NCBI RefSeq assembly: GCF_014633365.1
Contig: NC_068347.1
Location: forward strand, 15,274,433-15,338,432
DNA: 64,000 bases
Source: Diospyros lotus
Lineage: Eukaryota > Streptophyta > Magnoliopsida > Ericales > Ebenaceae
Reading direction: 5' to 3'
The translations under genes were made by a program, and so were the position numbers. The notes below the pieces were generated by a model. That model had not been told where the DNA came from and searched no databases. It worked only from the letters and a program-made list of their open reading frames with translations. Shown here in pieces: positions 1 to 12,034 of the stretch; position 1 is the stretch's first letter, and the number at the start of each line of letters is the position of its first letter.

Positions 1-1
1 T

Positions 2-316
2 TCAGAAACGAAGCCCCCCAAAGTGAGATCCTCCAGCTTCAAAGATCCGTCTGTCTCAACCAAACATAGATATTCAAAACGACAAGAATATGCTGAGTTC
101 TACGGACCAGGGGAGGTACCTCCATACTCCCAATACAGATCCAAGAGCCAGAAAGAAAGAACAAAGCATCGCCAACGTGACAAAAGTGAAGTAGTTTTTG
201 GATCGGTTGGTTTGGAACAGAAACCTGTCGACTTGAAGGTAACGCATTATGAGGATCCGAAGTTTGACCATCGCAATATGAGGGGCAAGTACGGGGACGC
301 GTATCGCTTGGATTAG
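2..316 (+). CDS. C-terminal exon of an unrecognised plant protein (partial)
   Basis: The frame is open from the left edge and stops at TAG 314-316, giving about 104 visible residues with no in-frame methionine start, so this is the 3' part of a gene that begins outside the window. The peptide is basic and hydrophilic, rich in Lys, Arg, Ser and Tyr, with a QKERTKHRQRDK stretch and the C-terminus GKYGDAYRLD. No membrane segment or catalytic motif is visible, and it looks largely disordered. I do not recognise the family. Its base composition is clearly richer in G and C than the repeats downstream, which supports a host exon. It is in the same orientation as ADA2, about 22 kb upstream of it. 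Confidence 0.6.
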   Translation, partial: SETKPPKVRSSSFKDPSVSTKHRYSKRQEYAEFYGPGEVPPYSQYRSKSQKERTKHRQRDKSEVVFGSVGLEQKPVDLKVTHYEDPKFDHRNMRGKYGDAYRLD

Positions 317-969
317 GCCGCAACCTTCCAGTGATTGATTCTTACAGCTTCTCTTTTGTGGTGGAATTTATGCGTGTTTCTTCTGGCATTTTAGAATTGC
401 ATTGTGGTATGTAACCAGACCTACCAGGAAAAGAGGGCCTGGGTTTTGTCTCAGTATGTACTAGATCCAGATTGTCTCCTCCAACTTTGCTGTTTCCTTA
501 TTCTGATCAGTGTTTCCTGAGCCAGTTGTGTTGTTAGCTTCATAAACATGCCAGGATTCATTAAGGGAAGTGAGATAGGAAACATCATGATAAATTAGCA
601 TTACTTTGCAATGAAAATTATAGTAGAATGCCCCTGATCATGATACCATAATGGACAAGCGAAATTCATGATCAGAATTGCAGGTAGGTAGGCAGAGATA
701 TTCATACGAGATTCCAAAACATCAATCATTAGAAGGGGGCTCCCGGCCCAGAGGAGTGTATCTTCGGGGCTAATAATGTCAAGAGAAAGTTCTTTTTTGT
801 ACTGTTTTACCCTTCTGTTTAGAATTTCCTAAGGTAGGAAGTGGGGTTATTTTTTATATAGTTTTACCCTTCAGTTTCAGTTTTACCGTTCTTCGTAAAG
901 TTTAATGAACATTTTCTCCACTTTGGTCACAAGCATGTGAGTTTAAAATTAATAAAATTGATAAAAAAA
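317..969 (+). other. 3' UTR and downstream flank of the first gene
   Basis: No ORF worth calling. The stretch directly follows the stop codon of the first gene and is not obviously repetitive. A candidate polyadenylation signal AATAAA lies at 951-956, just before a run of A at about 962-972. The true cleavage site cannot be fixed from sequence alone, and an earlier site is possible. Confidence 0.4.
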
Positions 970-1730
970 AAAAGTATTCCTTGATCCTATTTATTAATTG
1001 AGTGACATTTTTTAAATTTTAGACAAAAGAAAATGGGTCTTTAACTTTAATCAAGTTTGGTTGACCATAAGAATTCCCCAATCGATTGAAGCCTACAGTT
1101 TGTTCACTCAATATTAACTATAATATTTGGTTGACTAAAGTTATATAAATTGTATACCTCATTTTCACATTTTAGTTTGCTCAACTAAAGTTCAATTTCG
1201 AGTTGATTGAAAATTTTCGAAATGCATCATGCATATTCTCAAATCTAGTTTAATTTATCAAAGATGTTTTGATGATGAATATTTCATGCAAAATTTTAAT
1301 GAACATTTGAAGATGTATTGGGGTTGTTTAAATTAAAAGTAAACCTTTAATCTCAATAGGATTATCCTTAATATATTACTCTAGGATTTCAAGGGTTGAC
1401 GTAAGTGTCCATAGTACACAAGTGAAATCAAACGATTTGTGGTGCTCGTGTCCATAGTACACAAGTGAAATCAAACGATTTGTGGTACTTGGAGCATGAG
1501 TGAACAACACAAGATGATATTTTAACTATTCAAGCATGTGTTTCAAATAGCATTACTCAAGGTTTAAAAACAATGTGTTTTATATACATAATTGATGTTT
1601 AGGTGACAAACATCAAGTCCTTGAGTGAATAAATATATACTCAAGTGATGATACTTAGTTCTGGAATATAGAGTTTAAATTAATGTTTAGAATGAAAACA
1701 TTTGTTGTTGTTTCAATACAACAATTAATT
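970..1730 (+). repeat. AT-rich degenerate retroelement remnant
   Basis: Non-coding sequence with phrases such as GGTTGACTAAAGTTA and TACTCAAGTGATGATACTT. These recur in the remnants at 3894-5030 and, reverse-complemented, at 13260-16380. I read it as part of the same old repeat family, probably SIRE-like copia LTR or untranslated sequence. Ends are not defined. Confidence 0.35.
1405..1490 (+). repeat. Tandem duplication, 43-bp unit x2
   Basis: The phrase GTGTCCATAGTACACAAGTG begins at 1405 and again at 1448, and the two 43-bp units are almost identical. This is a recent local tandem duplication inside an otherwise old remnant. Confidence 0.85.
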
Positions 1731-2709
1731 TTTGGTGTGAGAAAATGAGCCTCAACTTAGAATGATCCCGAGAGTTTCAAGTCTGGATATAAGTGATCCT
1801 AAGACCTATAAGTCTGCAAGCAGATGATCAGGAGACCTGTAAGTCTGGATACAGAGGATCAAGAGACTTGTAAGTTTGAATGTGGAGGATCTCGAAAGTC
1901 TAGTGTATGATCAAGTGCCTTGATGACCAAGTGTTTTGATGATCAGGTGCCTTGATGATCGAGTGCCCTGTTGAGAAGAACAATTGGTTAGGTTGCAGGT
2001 GGGTGTCCCCGCACAAACCCTTTAATGCTTAAGTTAGTTTTCGAATGTTTGAGCACAAAAATAAAGTATGAGTACTGAAGCGAGCTTACCCAAGGGAAGA
2101 GATGGCTCCCTTATTTATAGAAGAGGGAGAGAAAGAACACGTGGTGGTCAACCTGCATTTTTAGGATGGCATATTCTGAGGAATCTTGGAATATTCCTAT
2201 GGGTCCTCAGAAGGGTTTTGGAGAAAAGCTCATGAGTTTGGCCAGAGGGACGCCCTGTAAGGGTCTCCTGGTTATAAGAAAGGCTCTCGGGGGTGGCGAA
2301 CCATATGGTCGGGCTTGGAGATATGGGCAACCAAAAATTGGAGAACATGACCGAGTGGAGTGCATTCCACTTAGTCATGGTCGGGTGGAGGTCTTTCCAC
2401 GCAGCATATGGTTTCTTTAGTCCTTCTCCTTACTTGTGTTTGCTTTGATAGCTTGTTGCTTGGCAAAATCCTCTTTTAAAATGATCCAATTGTGCACTTA
2501 AGAAGGTAAGGCTACTCATGACCGAGTGGCCTTACTTCCACCCGATCATGATCGAGTGAAGTGCACTCCACTCGGTCATGGCCAAGTCCTTGGCTTTCTT
2601 TTGCTTTTCTTAGGATTTTGGCCCATTTAGTCTTGCTGCTTGGTTTCGATGGTTTTAGCTTGCATGGCACTTGATCATTTGTAGCTCTGCCACTTGGATA
2701 CTTGCTCAT
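1731..2709. other. Non-coding LTR-like stretch with short repeats
   Basis: No gene. From 1770 to 1900 there are imperfect copies of a roughly 32-bp phrase (GATCAGGAGACCTGTAAGTC). From about 1910 to 1980 there are four copies of a 16-17-bp unit (CAAGTGCCTTGATGAT). An inverted repeat with arms CATGACCGAGTGG (2517-2529) and CCACTCGGTCATG (2568-2580) lies downstream, and a related sequence is at 2345-2395. Read on the minus strand, 2100-2125 has a CTATAAATAAGGG TATA-like motif, as in an LTR promoter, so an old minus-strand LTR is possible. Element ends were not found. Confidence 0.3.
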
Positions 2710-3893
2710 TTACAACACTCCCTACTCTTTCAGTAGGGTATCTTGAGTAGAAGAGTATTGTGCCCCCATTACTGTGTTATCTTTCGGAGTCAATTTTCTT
2801 GATTAATTTTTTAATTGTCAAATCATCAGTCTTTTGTCATATCATGTCTCTCAACATTTTGGACATCATGAGTGTTATTGGAACCATTATAAAAGGAGGA
2901 CTTGGTTGTGACTTGATTTATTTTATCACATTCCTCTCCAACTTTCGGAGTCTTTCTAGCTTGTACGCACCTAGTCATCTATTGTTCGTTTTGGTGTACA
3001 CATAATCCCTTGGTTGGCATATACCTACTTGAACATTCATTTATTCTCAAGGTTCACCCGAGGCTTCACTTGATTAATTTACTCCAAAGCTTTGCCTGTG
3101 TTTTGCTAATCTTTTAGTCAAAAAGTCATTCACTCAATCATTATTTAGCCATGCCTTGCTTAACGAGATACTCTTTCAGTCATTGTTTATCCCTTGGCTC
3201 ATCACAAGACCTTTTGGTCATCACGCGACGATCAGTTAATCACGTGGTAGTCTAGCTTTGCTTTAGGTCCAATTTCTATCATCCATATCCCTCTTTGACC
3301 AAGATACCTCATTGACACTAGGAGGCCTCATTGAAACCAAGAGAGCTTCACTTGGGACACTTGTCCAAGTCTTATTCTCATGTTTTTTCCTTATTGGATG
3401 GTACTTTGCTCCTAGTTATTTGAGATGACATCGCTCTATTGAAGGATTCTTGAATTTTATATCTTTAGAGGGTTTTCATTTTATATAACCCATTGCCCCT
3501 TTTGACTTCCCTTTGCCTTATTCATGTATTCATGTAGTAGTTACCTAGAACCCATTGTAATCTAGGTGTGTATCTAGTTTCCAAGGTGAGCTAGTGTGAA
3601 AACCTTGGTGATTTTGATTTAGTGGAACCCCAAAGGTGGTTAGACCTTGAGAGAGTAGATTAGGTGTGTGTGAAGACACCGAATCACTATAAATTGTGTT
3701 GTGCCTTATTGTATTTATTTTTATTATATCTTGTGGCTTACATTTATTATTAATCTCAAATATAATTTATTATATTTATCAAATATATATTTTTCAATAA
3801 AATCATTAATCAAGAATATTTATTAAAATTGAAAAAAAATTAATCACTCAATTCACCCCCCTTCTTGAGTGACCATACCCTAAGGGACTAACA
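2710..3893 (+). repeat. SIRE-like copia LTR, 3' end recognisable
   Basis: The last 400 bases carry the hallmarks of large plant copia (SIRE/Maximus-type) LTRs: a GAAAACCTTGGTGA phrase, CGAATCACTATAAATTGTG, an AT-rich tract, and the terminal ATTCACCCCCCTTCTTGAGT followed by GGGACTAACA ending at 3893. No tRNA primer site follows, so this is a solo or 3' LTR. The left end is uncertain; 2710 is only where related sequence seems to start. Confidence 0.45.
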
Positions 3894-5030
3894 GGTTTTA
3901 TTTTTTAGTATGATTAATGTTCTCATATGTGTTGCACTTGTTTTAGCCATATGCTTTATTGATATATTTTCTATGCTTCACTTTAGGAATACATGAGTGC
4001 TTTGTGGAGACTCATGACGTATGTGGCAACATTACTCAAGTTTTAGAGTAATGTATTCTATAGATGTTGTCTAATGATTAAATGTTAAACATCAAGTCAG
4101 CATCATATCTTTTGTGTAAAAGATCATATACTCAAGGAAGGATGCTTGAGCTTTGTTTCATAGGATTAATATAATCTTATTCTTCATATCAAGGTTGTGT
4201 CAACAACCTTAATATATTTGTGATTAATCCTATTTTCATATGCTTGATATATTAATTAGTTGCTCTAAGGATATCTTATGTATCCATATTGCATGAGTGT
4301 CATGTGGACCCCGTGGTGTTTAGAGTAAGCTTAAGGTTGAAAAATATCTTAAGCACTCAAATTTTGTGGTAGCTTCTCTCAAGTCTAAGAGTAGTGTGCT
4401 TTCAATTGATACTTAAGTATCAATCATCTTAGCTCTTCAGAAAATGCGTATGTATGTTTAGACAGTGATTCTAAAGCTCTAATTCATAAAGCATAATTTC
4501 CTAAAGTTCTCAAAATCTTAGAAAGATCTCTTGAAGAACTTTTTATATTGAATGCATGTTGCTTGATAAGCAAATCGTTTAAGTGTTTATAGGATTGTTG
4601 TCTTCAAGCAGCTTTTTGTCGAGTCATTTCTCAGGTTGATAATCGAGCGATGGAGTAATTACTCGAATAAGAAAATAGATGCATTTAAGTGGTATTGTTT
4701 CAAAGTATCTAGACATAGTCAAAATGTTTTATGTGTTCTAAGCAATGCTTCCTAGTGCTGCTCGTGTCAAGGTTCAATGCATTTGAGTAATAATATTCTA
4801 AAGTTTCTATTTTTCTAGAATTACTCAAAGTATGCATTAGTAGTTTATCTGGGTTAGAGCTAGTAGAATAGAAATCATGTATGCCTTATGTAGTATATAT
4901 GTGTTCTTGTGTTTATAAGAATGATTGAAACATCATGATGCTAGAGTTAGAGCATTTTGATGTTATATGATGTGTTTTGTCTTATGTGTGTTTTTGTCTT
5001 AATATATAGATGAGTTATCAGATACGATAA
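3894..5030 (+). repeat. Degenerate repeat, plus-strand copy of the 14.9-16.4 kb family
   Basis: This stretch matches the reverse complement of about 14940-16380 in order and spacing. Examples are TTTTAGCCATATGCTTTATT here against the complement of 16280-16310, and CTTAAGGTTGAAAAATATCT at about 4330 against the complement of 15870-15900. No coding frame survives. It is probably internal or LTR sequence of an old retroelement, interrupted at 3893 by the SIRE-like LTR. Confidence 0.5.
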
Positions 5031-6081
5031 AACTGAGAACTCATTCGGATACCTCAAAACTCATTCGAATGACACAAGACTCATTCGAATGTCTGAAATC
5101 ACATACGAAATAAGGCTTATGGCAACATGAACTATATCTTGCATCAAAACTTAACATTACTACACCATTCCGAAAGGAATCTTGGGAGAATAATCCCAAT
5201 CAATATAGAATAACATCAAGATGGATCAATCAATCATTTCTGAAAGAAAACCTTGAAAGAATTATGCATTGTTTATCTTCACTCACTAGATACTGATATA
5301 ACTATGAATATACACATGCATGTAAACTGATAAAGATCTGGGAACAAGAACGAAATGTCTCGTTAAATCTTAAAACGTATGCTAACATGATTTAAAGATC
5401 ATATTTATAAGAATCGCTATAAAGAATTATGCATATCTTCTTCATGCACTCACTGTTCTACGCATATATATATTTATGTATCTACTGTCTGTTACATAAA
5501 TCTGAGGACTCAATCAAAGAGACTTGAATGAATTGAAAACGAATGCTAAATGAACTCCCGCAAGAAAGGATTACGGGGAGAAGAACTTGCCTTATAAAAC
5601 TCTGATCGAATCGCACAATTGCAATTAACTTCTCCTATGCAAGGCTCACTGTTGAAACTTCTTTAATCATCTGCTTCTTCACAGATCTTCCTTTCTACAG
5701 CGTGAGAGAAAACTAAGGCTTTATGGATAATATATATAGGGAGCCCTAGAAGCCATCTCAATCTCCTATTAAAACTTGGAGACGCTTCCTAATCAAACTC
5801 CCGCACGGAAACATTAATCTCCTAATATCACATGATATTAATAATTAATAATTCTAATAATAAGGAATTATTACTTGAATAAATATCCTTAAATTCCTCA
5901 ATTACCTTCATGCTTTTGCATTTATTTCCTCTTAAATAAATGCCATCTAAATGCTAATTCTCACTCAAGAAATCCTTAGATTGCCACATTAAACTATTAA
6001 TTGGAAAAATCTCTTAAATAAAATAAATAAGAAATTAAATAATGTCTAAATAAAATCTAGACCCTTTAATGGGTTGTTACA
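5031..6081 (-). repeat. Minus-strand gypsy-like LTR remnant
   Basis: Read on the minus strand it begins TGTAACAACCCATTAAAGGG at 6081, a typical plant gypsy LTR start. An AT-rich TATA region (CCCTATATATATTA, about 5725-5745) follows. There is no coding content. The opposite terminus and a target-site duplication could not be located, so the left boundary is approximate. Confidence 0.4.
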
Positions 6082-6313
6082 AAGGATCTCTAGCCATATC
6101 TCAACAACTCTAGTTCCTTCGACTCTATAACTCTCCTGACTCGCGGATTGAGCCTCTTCCGACCTAGTGGACTGAGTCCACCCCAAATGACTTCCTTATC
6201 TCATAGGTTCAGCGACTAGGGTAGAAAGGACAAGGGGCACCTTGGGTTCTTCTGGCTGCTCGCTGAGTTTCCTCACAATAAACAAATTTTAATTGTTATA
6301 TCTCGACAACAAT
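6082..6313 (+). repeat. Tat-like gypsy LTR 3' end
   Basis: It ends with ATTTTAATTGTTATATCTCG followed by ACAACAATAATTTGGC, resembling the LTR terminus plus primer-site junction of Tat-type gypsy elements. The sequence closely parallels 19480-21330, for example AACAAACAAATTTTAATTGT. The primer site is too decayed to identify the tRNA. Confidence 0.45.
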
Positions 6314-6704
6314 AATTTGGCATTATTTGTGAGAAAGGTTCAAAAAGTCAAAGACGAGGTCCCCTCAAAGCTCTTCAAAAGCTGTCCCACCTGTCGTTGG
6401 ATTCATACAAGAAAGCTCTAGTAGCTAGAACCAGTTCCTTTGAGTCAACCTTAGCCTTTGTAGGTCAATGTCATGAGAGGTCTCCGGAACCACTTTTGAT
6501 GGGGCTACATTCTCAAGCCTCCTAAACCAACCCTAGGGAGGAGAAGGTAGCATGCATACCTTCTTTGAAAGGCTCCCCAGCTTCTGAAGGAAGAAGACAC
6601 CCCATAGCTTCTCCTAGAATGCTCCCTCTTCATGTTTCACAAACTAACCTAAGGGCTACTAGAGGATGCATAATGGAACATCAGGATCTACCAGAGTGGG
6701 AGAC
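6314..6704 (+). mobile_element. Decayed internal sequence next to the Tat-like LTR
   Basis: Directly follows the LTR-like end at 6313 and resumes after the solo LTR at 9169. The 93-aa ORF here has no recognisable domain and runs into the solo LTR. This is retroelement leader or gag remnant by position only. Confidence 0.3.
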
Positions 6705-7489
6705 TGTAACACTCTGCTTTTCCAAGGCATTAGATAACGTAAGATTTCGGGGATATATATTTTTTTCCATCATAAACTTAACACATAAATCGTTCCCCGA
6801 CAATCTCGTTACACCTTCTCAGTATATCAAACTTAATAATGAATAAACTAAGACAAATAACTCATCATAAATGCAGAAGCTAGATCGAAATCTCAAATGA
6901 TACATAACCGTAATTCCTTTATTCATAATATTGAAACGGTATCATCGCTTAACATGACATCATCAAAACGTAATACATAGGTACACATCTATTAACCATA
7001 ACAATGGAAACATGCTAAAGATCAACTATGTAAATAATAGCTACATCTCAATAACCTCTTTCCCTTTGACGCCACTGCTTTCACCTAGAACGTTTTAATA
7101 TTCCAGGGACATAGTCCAAATTAGATACTAAAATATTTAAGTGAGAGTTAAAAAATATTTTCATGAATGTATACAAGACATGAAACAAACTGACACATCC
7201 CAACTAGCCCCTACCTAAGAGAATCCCACACAATGCTTAACCTCTACCATAGGAAGAAAACAATCTCTCTAGAGGCAACATAACCCCATTAACACATTAG
7301 CATAACACCATCCTAGCTTAAGAAGGGCAACATTAATGCATGAACCCGAGAATCACCCCATCATCATTATGTTCCCACTTAGAAGTATTCTGGACCACGT
7401 CAACACAAACCCTGGCCACAAGATGATCAACATTATCCCTGGAAATCCACGTCCACTTTGGAAATAATGCTACCGCTCAAAGGCCCTGA

Positions 7490-7620
7490 GGTGGTGTCCA
7501 CTCGCAGCCCTGCCACTTAAGCCGATTTGGGATGGTGTACACTCTCAGCCCCGCCACTTGTCGACTCGCAAGGGTGGTGTCCACTCTCAGCCTCGTCATA
7601 AGTGGGCATTAATTCTTGGC
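7490..7620 (+). repeat. Imperfect tandem repeat, about 50-bp unit x3
   Basis: Three copies of a phrase like GGTGGTGTCCACTCTCAGCC followed by a C-rich CGCCACTT tail lie inside the 6705-9163 solo LTR. Units differ at several bases. Confidence 0.6.
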
Positions 7621-8149
7621 ACGCTTCCCTAGTGTTATTACTCAAGTACCACATCACAGGTTGACATCCCACATTGACAAACACAAAAACATGCCAATGC
7701 CATATACCATGATTCGATGCATCATTTAAAACAACATTTCATGTACATAATTTATAGCACAAAATTCAATGCACATGCATAAAACATTTAGGGATGAACC
7801 TCCCTCATAAAAATAACCATCACAGGTTAACCCATTCACATGCAACAAAACCCCTTTTGCATGTAATCAAATTAAGTTTAGGTAGAAACAAAATTAAGTT
7901 TTAGGATAGAACTACTCACCTTGAACAAAACTCAGAACACCTCGAATCTTGTGCCCTACCTTGATTCTCGTGCTAGGCTTCTAACTATTCCCAAACCCGA
8001 GTCTCAACGTACACTGGCCATCGTATATATTCAAGGAATTCAACATTCAATCTCTTATTTCTCTAATTCTTCTCCAACTTCTCCAAATGGTGTCTCCTAT
8101 TTATAGGACTTGAAACTTAGCCACCAAGTAAGACATGTTATATTATACT

Positions 8150-8490
8150 ATTCCTTAATCATTTCAAATCTTCCAAAATCTTCTCAAATCATTTCAAATC
8201 TTCTAAGATCTTTTGTAATCATTCTAAATCTTCTAAGATTTTCTATAATCATTCCAAATCTTCTAAGATCTTCTGCAATCATTCTAAATCTTCTAAGATC
8301 TTTTAGAATTATTCCAAATCTTTTAAGATCTTCTGCAATCATTCCAAATCTTCTATTCTACAATCACTCTAAATCTTCTAAGATTTTATATAATCATTCC
8401 AAATCTTCTAAGATCTTCTCCAATCATTCTAAATCTTTTAAGATCTTCTGCAATCATTCCCAAATCTTCTAAAATTTTCTGTAATCATTT
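8150..8490 (+). repeat. Tandem array of 30-bp units (AAATCTTCTAAGATCTTCTG)
   Basis: About eleven units of TAATCATTCCAAATCTTCTA plus AGATCTTCTG sit head to tail with small variations and an occasional short unit. There are no unique spacers between units, so this is a minisatellite and not a CRISPR array. Each unit contains the palindrome-like core CTTCTAAGATCTT. Confidence 0.85.
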
Positions 8491-8504
8491 CAAATCTTAT
8501 CCTT

Positions 8505-8612
8505 AAAATCATCATGAGACTTCATCCTTATCTCTAAAGTCATCATGAGACTTTATCTTATCTCTAAAGTCATCATGAGGTTTCATCCTTATCTCTAAAG
8601 TCACCATGAGCC
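8505..8612 (+). repeat. Tandem repeat, about 36-bp unit x3
   Basis: Three copies of TTATCTCTAAAGTCATCATG followed by AGACTTCATCC occur immediately after the 30-bp array, in the same solo LTR. Confidence 0.75.
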
Positions 8613-9168
8613 TTTTCCTAAATCTCCCACATGCCCCAAGGAAAAAGGTTTTAAGAATTATACTTTGGCCCAAACTTTTTGGGTAATTGTACTTAAACCC
8701 CTTACAACTTGGTCCCTGACCCATTTTTTAATTACACTTATGTCACTGGAGAAAGGATTTATTACACTAATACCCTAAAGTTTTAGGTAAATTACATTTT
8801 TACCTGAACTTAAATATTTACAATTTTTCCCCTGGCTCAGAAACTGAATTTTTATTTTTAGACTTTCATAATCCTTTGAAATGTCATATTTTCTCAAATA
8901 TTTGAATCTAAAAGTTACATCCTTTATAATCATTCGATTTTTTAGGCTTGAAATTAGTTGTACCGAAAAATTGTCTATATTCTGATTGCTTTCAGTGTCA
9001 TAAATGTTGTGTCAAGACACTCATCAATGACATACCTTTTTCCATAGATACTTACATTTCGGGGTACTCCCTTCCATTGATTCGGCAATTTATTTAACTA
9101 AATTCTCAAATTGATTTTCAGTTCCTTGAACTTACTTAACACTACGCAATATGGGGTATTACAAAGAC

Positions 9169-9730
9169 AAAGCTCAAAGGTGGCCCCACGATGCCTGACG
9201 ACCCTTCTTAGGGTTAGTTTTTCCCATCGCAAAGGCACTTAGCCATTGTTATCAAGCTTGGTACTTCATATCCATCCTCTCTCAAGAGTACCCTTATAGA
9301 CCACATGTGGAAAGAGGGAAAAAGTGGTGGAAAAGGCTAAGAAGGCCCCCAACAGCCCTTAGATTGCTAGGAAAGGGGTTGCTTATTTTCAACCATTTTG
9401 CAAAAGCTTATACTCCTTATGGTCTCCCACAACCATTTTTCCTTCGTATCCTGAGTTGTGATAGAGATAGTGCATTAACGTCCAACAAGTCATTGCACTT
9501 CAACGAAGGAACGATATCTACCACGATGAGGCCCTAACCAACATTCTATCTGCCTTATCTAGTTGGTAGAGATCAAGTAGAAGACATCTGTCGAACCCAA
9601 CTCCCTAAGTGAGCATATCTCCTCCTCCTACTCCTCATCCTCCTCATCATCATCATTATCATTAGCATGGTCAGTATCTGCATCACTACATTGGGTTCCC
9701 ATGCCCTACAGACCAAGTTGCGAAAACATC
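9169..9730 (+). other. Decayed retroelement sequence, no intact gene
   Basis: Resumes the sequence interrupted by the solo LTR. Short ORFs (9307-9537 and a minus-strand one at 9573-9767) have no recognisable domain. A short CTC/ATC-rich microsatellite lies at about 9620-9665. Confidence 0.3.
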
Positions 9731-10915
9731 TTGTATCGTGGACATAGGCATAACACCAAACCACCAATCAAAATCTTGCAGGCCAGGCTACCTAAATAAT
9801 CACGTTTCATAGATGTAGGCACAATGCCAAATCACCAATCAAAATCCTTCTCTATAAACGTAGGTTGGCTTGCACCAAACACTAAACCATGTTACCAAAA
9901 TCTCACACAGACATAGGCTGACTTTCTACTAAATCTCAACAAACAAAAAGCCAAATCTATAGACGTAAGGTAATCCGAACCTTGATAACAAAATCTCGGG
10001 ACTTTGGCACCTCACGGAGATATCCTAACCATGATAACAATATGGAACTTGGGGCTTTCGTCCACCTTGCTAGTGCCCTGCGGGGATATAGGCCGGTTTG
10101 TATTGAACCACAACATCAAAACCTTACTATAGATGTAGGCTGAGGGAGTCGAACTGCATACTGAAATTTCACTCCACATCGAGATAAGCCTCCCTACAGA
10201 TGTAGGTAACCCCAAATTGTGCCACCAAAAGCACAGACATAGGCTAGTTTTCGTCGAACCGTGTTGATAAAATCCCACCTGTAGATGTAGGTTTCATTCA
10301 AACCGCGTTACCTAAAAGGTGCCTCTAGCCACGGATATAGGGTTTTTCCAAACTGTGATAACAAAATCGCAGAGTAAATCTAGGGATATGAATTGCATCA
10401 CCAAAAATTAGTCCCTCACAGATGTAGTCTTTGTTCAAACTACATCACCTAAAATCTCTCGGATTGCAGAAGTAGGCATTATATGCCGAACCTTTTAAAC
10501 AAAATCATGGTTACAGAAATAGGTATCACACATTGAGCCACCTGAACAAAATCTTGATATTCTGGTTGTAGAGACATGCACCGCGTGCTGAATCGCCTTA
10601 ATAAAATTTCTCTTAGAATTCTATAGTGGAAGTAGGCATCACATGCAAAATCACCAAAACAAAATATATGGCATTCTCCTTGAGGATGTAGATTGAATCG
10701 AACCACAAAAACAAAAGTCTCCTTACGGAATTCTGGTTGCGAAAGTAGGCATCACATGTTGAATCACTTAAACAAAAACCTTGGTACTCTGGTTGTGAAG
10801 GTAGGCATCACGTGCTAAACCACCTTAACAAAACTTCTCCTGGAACTCTTTTGCGAATGTAGGGCAACCTGAACCGCAAAAACAAAATCCCAAAGCTCTC
10901 GCGGCATTCACCTTA
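9731..10915 (+). repeat. Degenerate tandem array, about 55-70-bp units
   Basis: Some 18 diverged units share a core like GATGTAGGCATCACATGCTG then ACCACCTTAACAAAATCTC, for example at 10741, 10797 and 10855. Spacing drifts between about 55 and 70 bp and substitutions are heavy. Such arrays are known in untranslated regions of large gypsy elements; membership in the neighbouring Tat-like element is inference. Confidence 0.6.
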
Positions 10916-12034
10916 AAGGTTTTGGATATTTCATTATAGGTTTTGTCATCATCAAAAACAGGGAGAATGTTGTTTTGCTTATTTTGTTATGGTTTTGATG
11001 ATGAAACAAAAATATTGATTTTATGTTGAAATTTGTTTGGTGCATCTAATTTTTCTTTTCAAGCACCAATTATGAAAATTAATTTCATCCTATGCAAAAA
11101 ATCTTGTGTTCTATATTCTTGATCACATTAGGAAAATCAAAGTAAAATGTTTTACCAAAAATGGTTATGAACAGCTTGAAAATTTGAAGCTATGTTTTTA
11201 AATGTCAAACCAAGTTGTCGACCTTTTTTCATGAATTGTCAACTGTTGGGTCGTTTTGTCAAAACTATCGATCGATATAATGCATGCTCTTGGTTGTTCA
11301 TCTTTGCTTTAGTACCTGTCGAACATTTTGATCTTCTTGTTGACTGTTTCTTTGTTTTTAATCTAACCAGTTGATTGTTTTTGTCATAGGTCTCTCTAAC
11401 AACTAGTTTTGTAGACTCCAATGGCTGTATAATGGTTAGTTTCTTTTAATGGATTGGGATGCCTATAAATACAACCAAAGGGAGAGCTTAAGAAGGCTAA
11501 TGGATGGGAATGAAGTGAAGTGATCTTACAATTTATTTTCATATTTCTCAATTGTATTTGTGCTTTCATACTTTTCTCTCAAAGGTTTTGATTATCATTT
11601 GTATTATTTTGAGAGATCTTGTAACTAAGAGATTCATCTCTTAGATTGTTTCCATTTGTATCATTCTTGTATTTTCTTATCTTGTTGTTAGAGGGCCTAC
11701 TTATCTAAGTAAGAAGTTGTATTTTCCTAACTTGTTGCTAGAGGGCATATTTGTCTAATTATGACGTTTGTATTTCCTAACGGTTAATGCTAGAGGGCCT
11801 ACCAATTTTGGTAGGAGGATTAGTGTATTTAGAAATTATTAGTGGGAAGGTAAGGTAGTGGATTGGACTTGGTTGAGTTGAATCACTATAAATCTTTGTA
11901 TCCCTCTTGCATTTTATTTTGATTGCATTTCATTGTTTTCATACTTTGTTTCAAAACCTCCTAAAAGCTTTTTAATTTGTTAATCACCCAATTCATCCCC
12001 CCTCTTGAGTGTGTGGTGCCATTGCTATACAACA
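10916..12034 (+). repeat. 3' end and LTR of a SIRE-like copia element
   Basis: The stretch AGGTTTTGTCATCATCAAAA ACAGGGAGAA (10939-10967) is the usual 3' junction and polypurine tract of SIRE-type copia elements. The LTR then runs from TGTTGTTTTGC (10968) to TATACAACA (12034), about 1067 bp, with ATTCATCCCCCCTCTTGAGT near its end. The coding region upstream is missing, so this is a 5'-truncated element. An ATAAATACAACC motif at about 11466 may be its TATA region. Confidence 0.55.

Larger units (their letters stand above)
6705..9163 (+). repeat. Solo LTR of a large gypsy-like element (about 2.46 kb)
   Basis: Begins TGTAACACTCTGC and ends GGGGTATTACA, with TG...CA termini. It is flanked by an imperfect 5-bp duplication, GAGAC (6700-6704) against AAGAC (9164-9168). 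No primer site or coding region is present inside, so the element has collapsed to one LTR by recombination. It contains three local repeat arrays, listed separately. ORFs inside, such as 8110-8472, are low-complexity translations of these arrays. Confidence 0.65.

Noticed and set aside
8110..8472. 120-aa ORF rich in SNLLRSS-type repeats
   Set aside because: It is the translation of a 30-bp minisatellite in a solo LTR; 30 is a multiple of three, so the frame stays open by chance.
8150..8490. CRISPR-like array
   Set aside because: Units are contiguous without unique spacers, and the genome is a plant nuclear genome.
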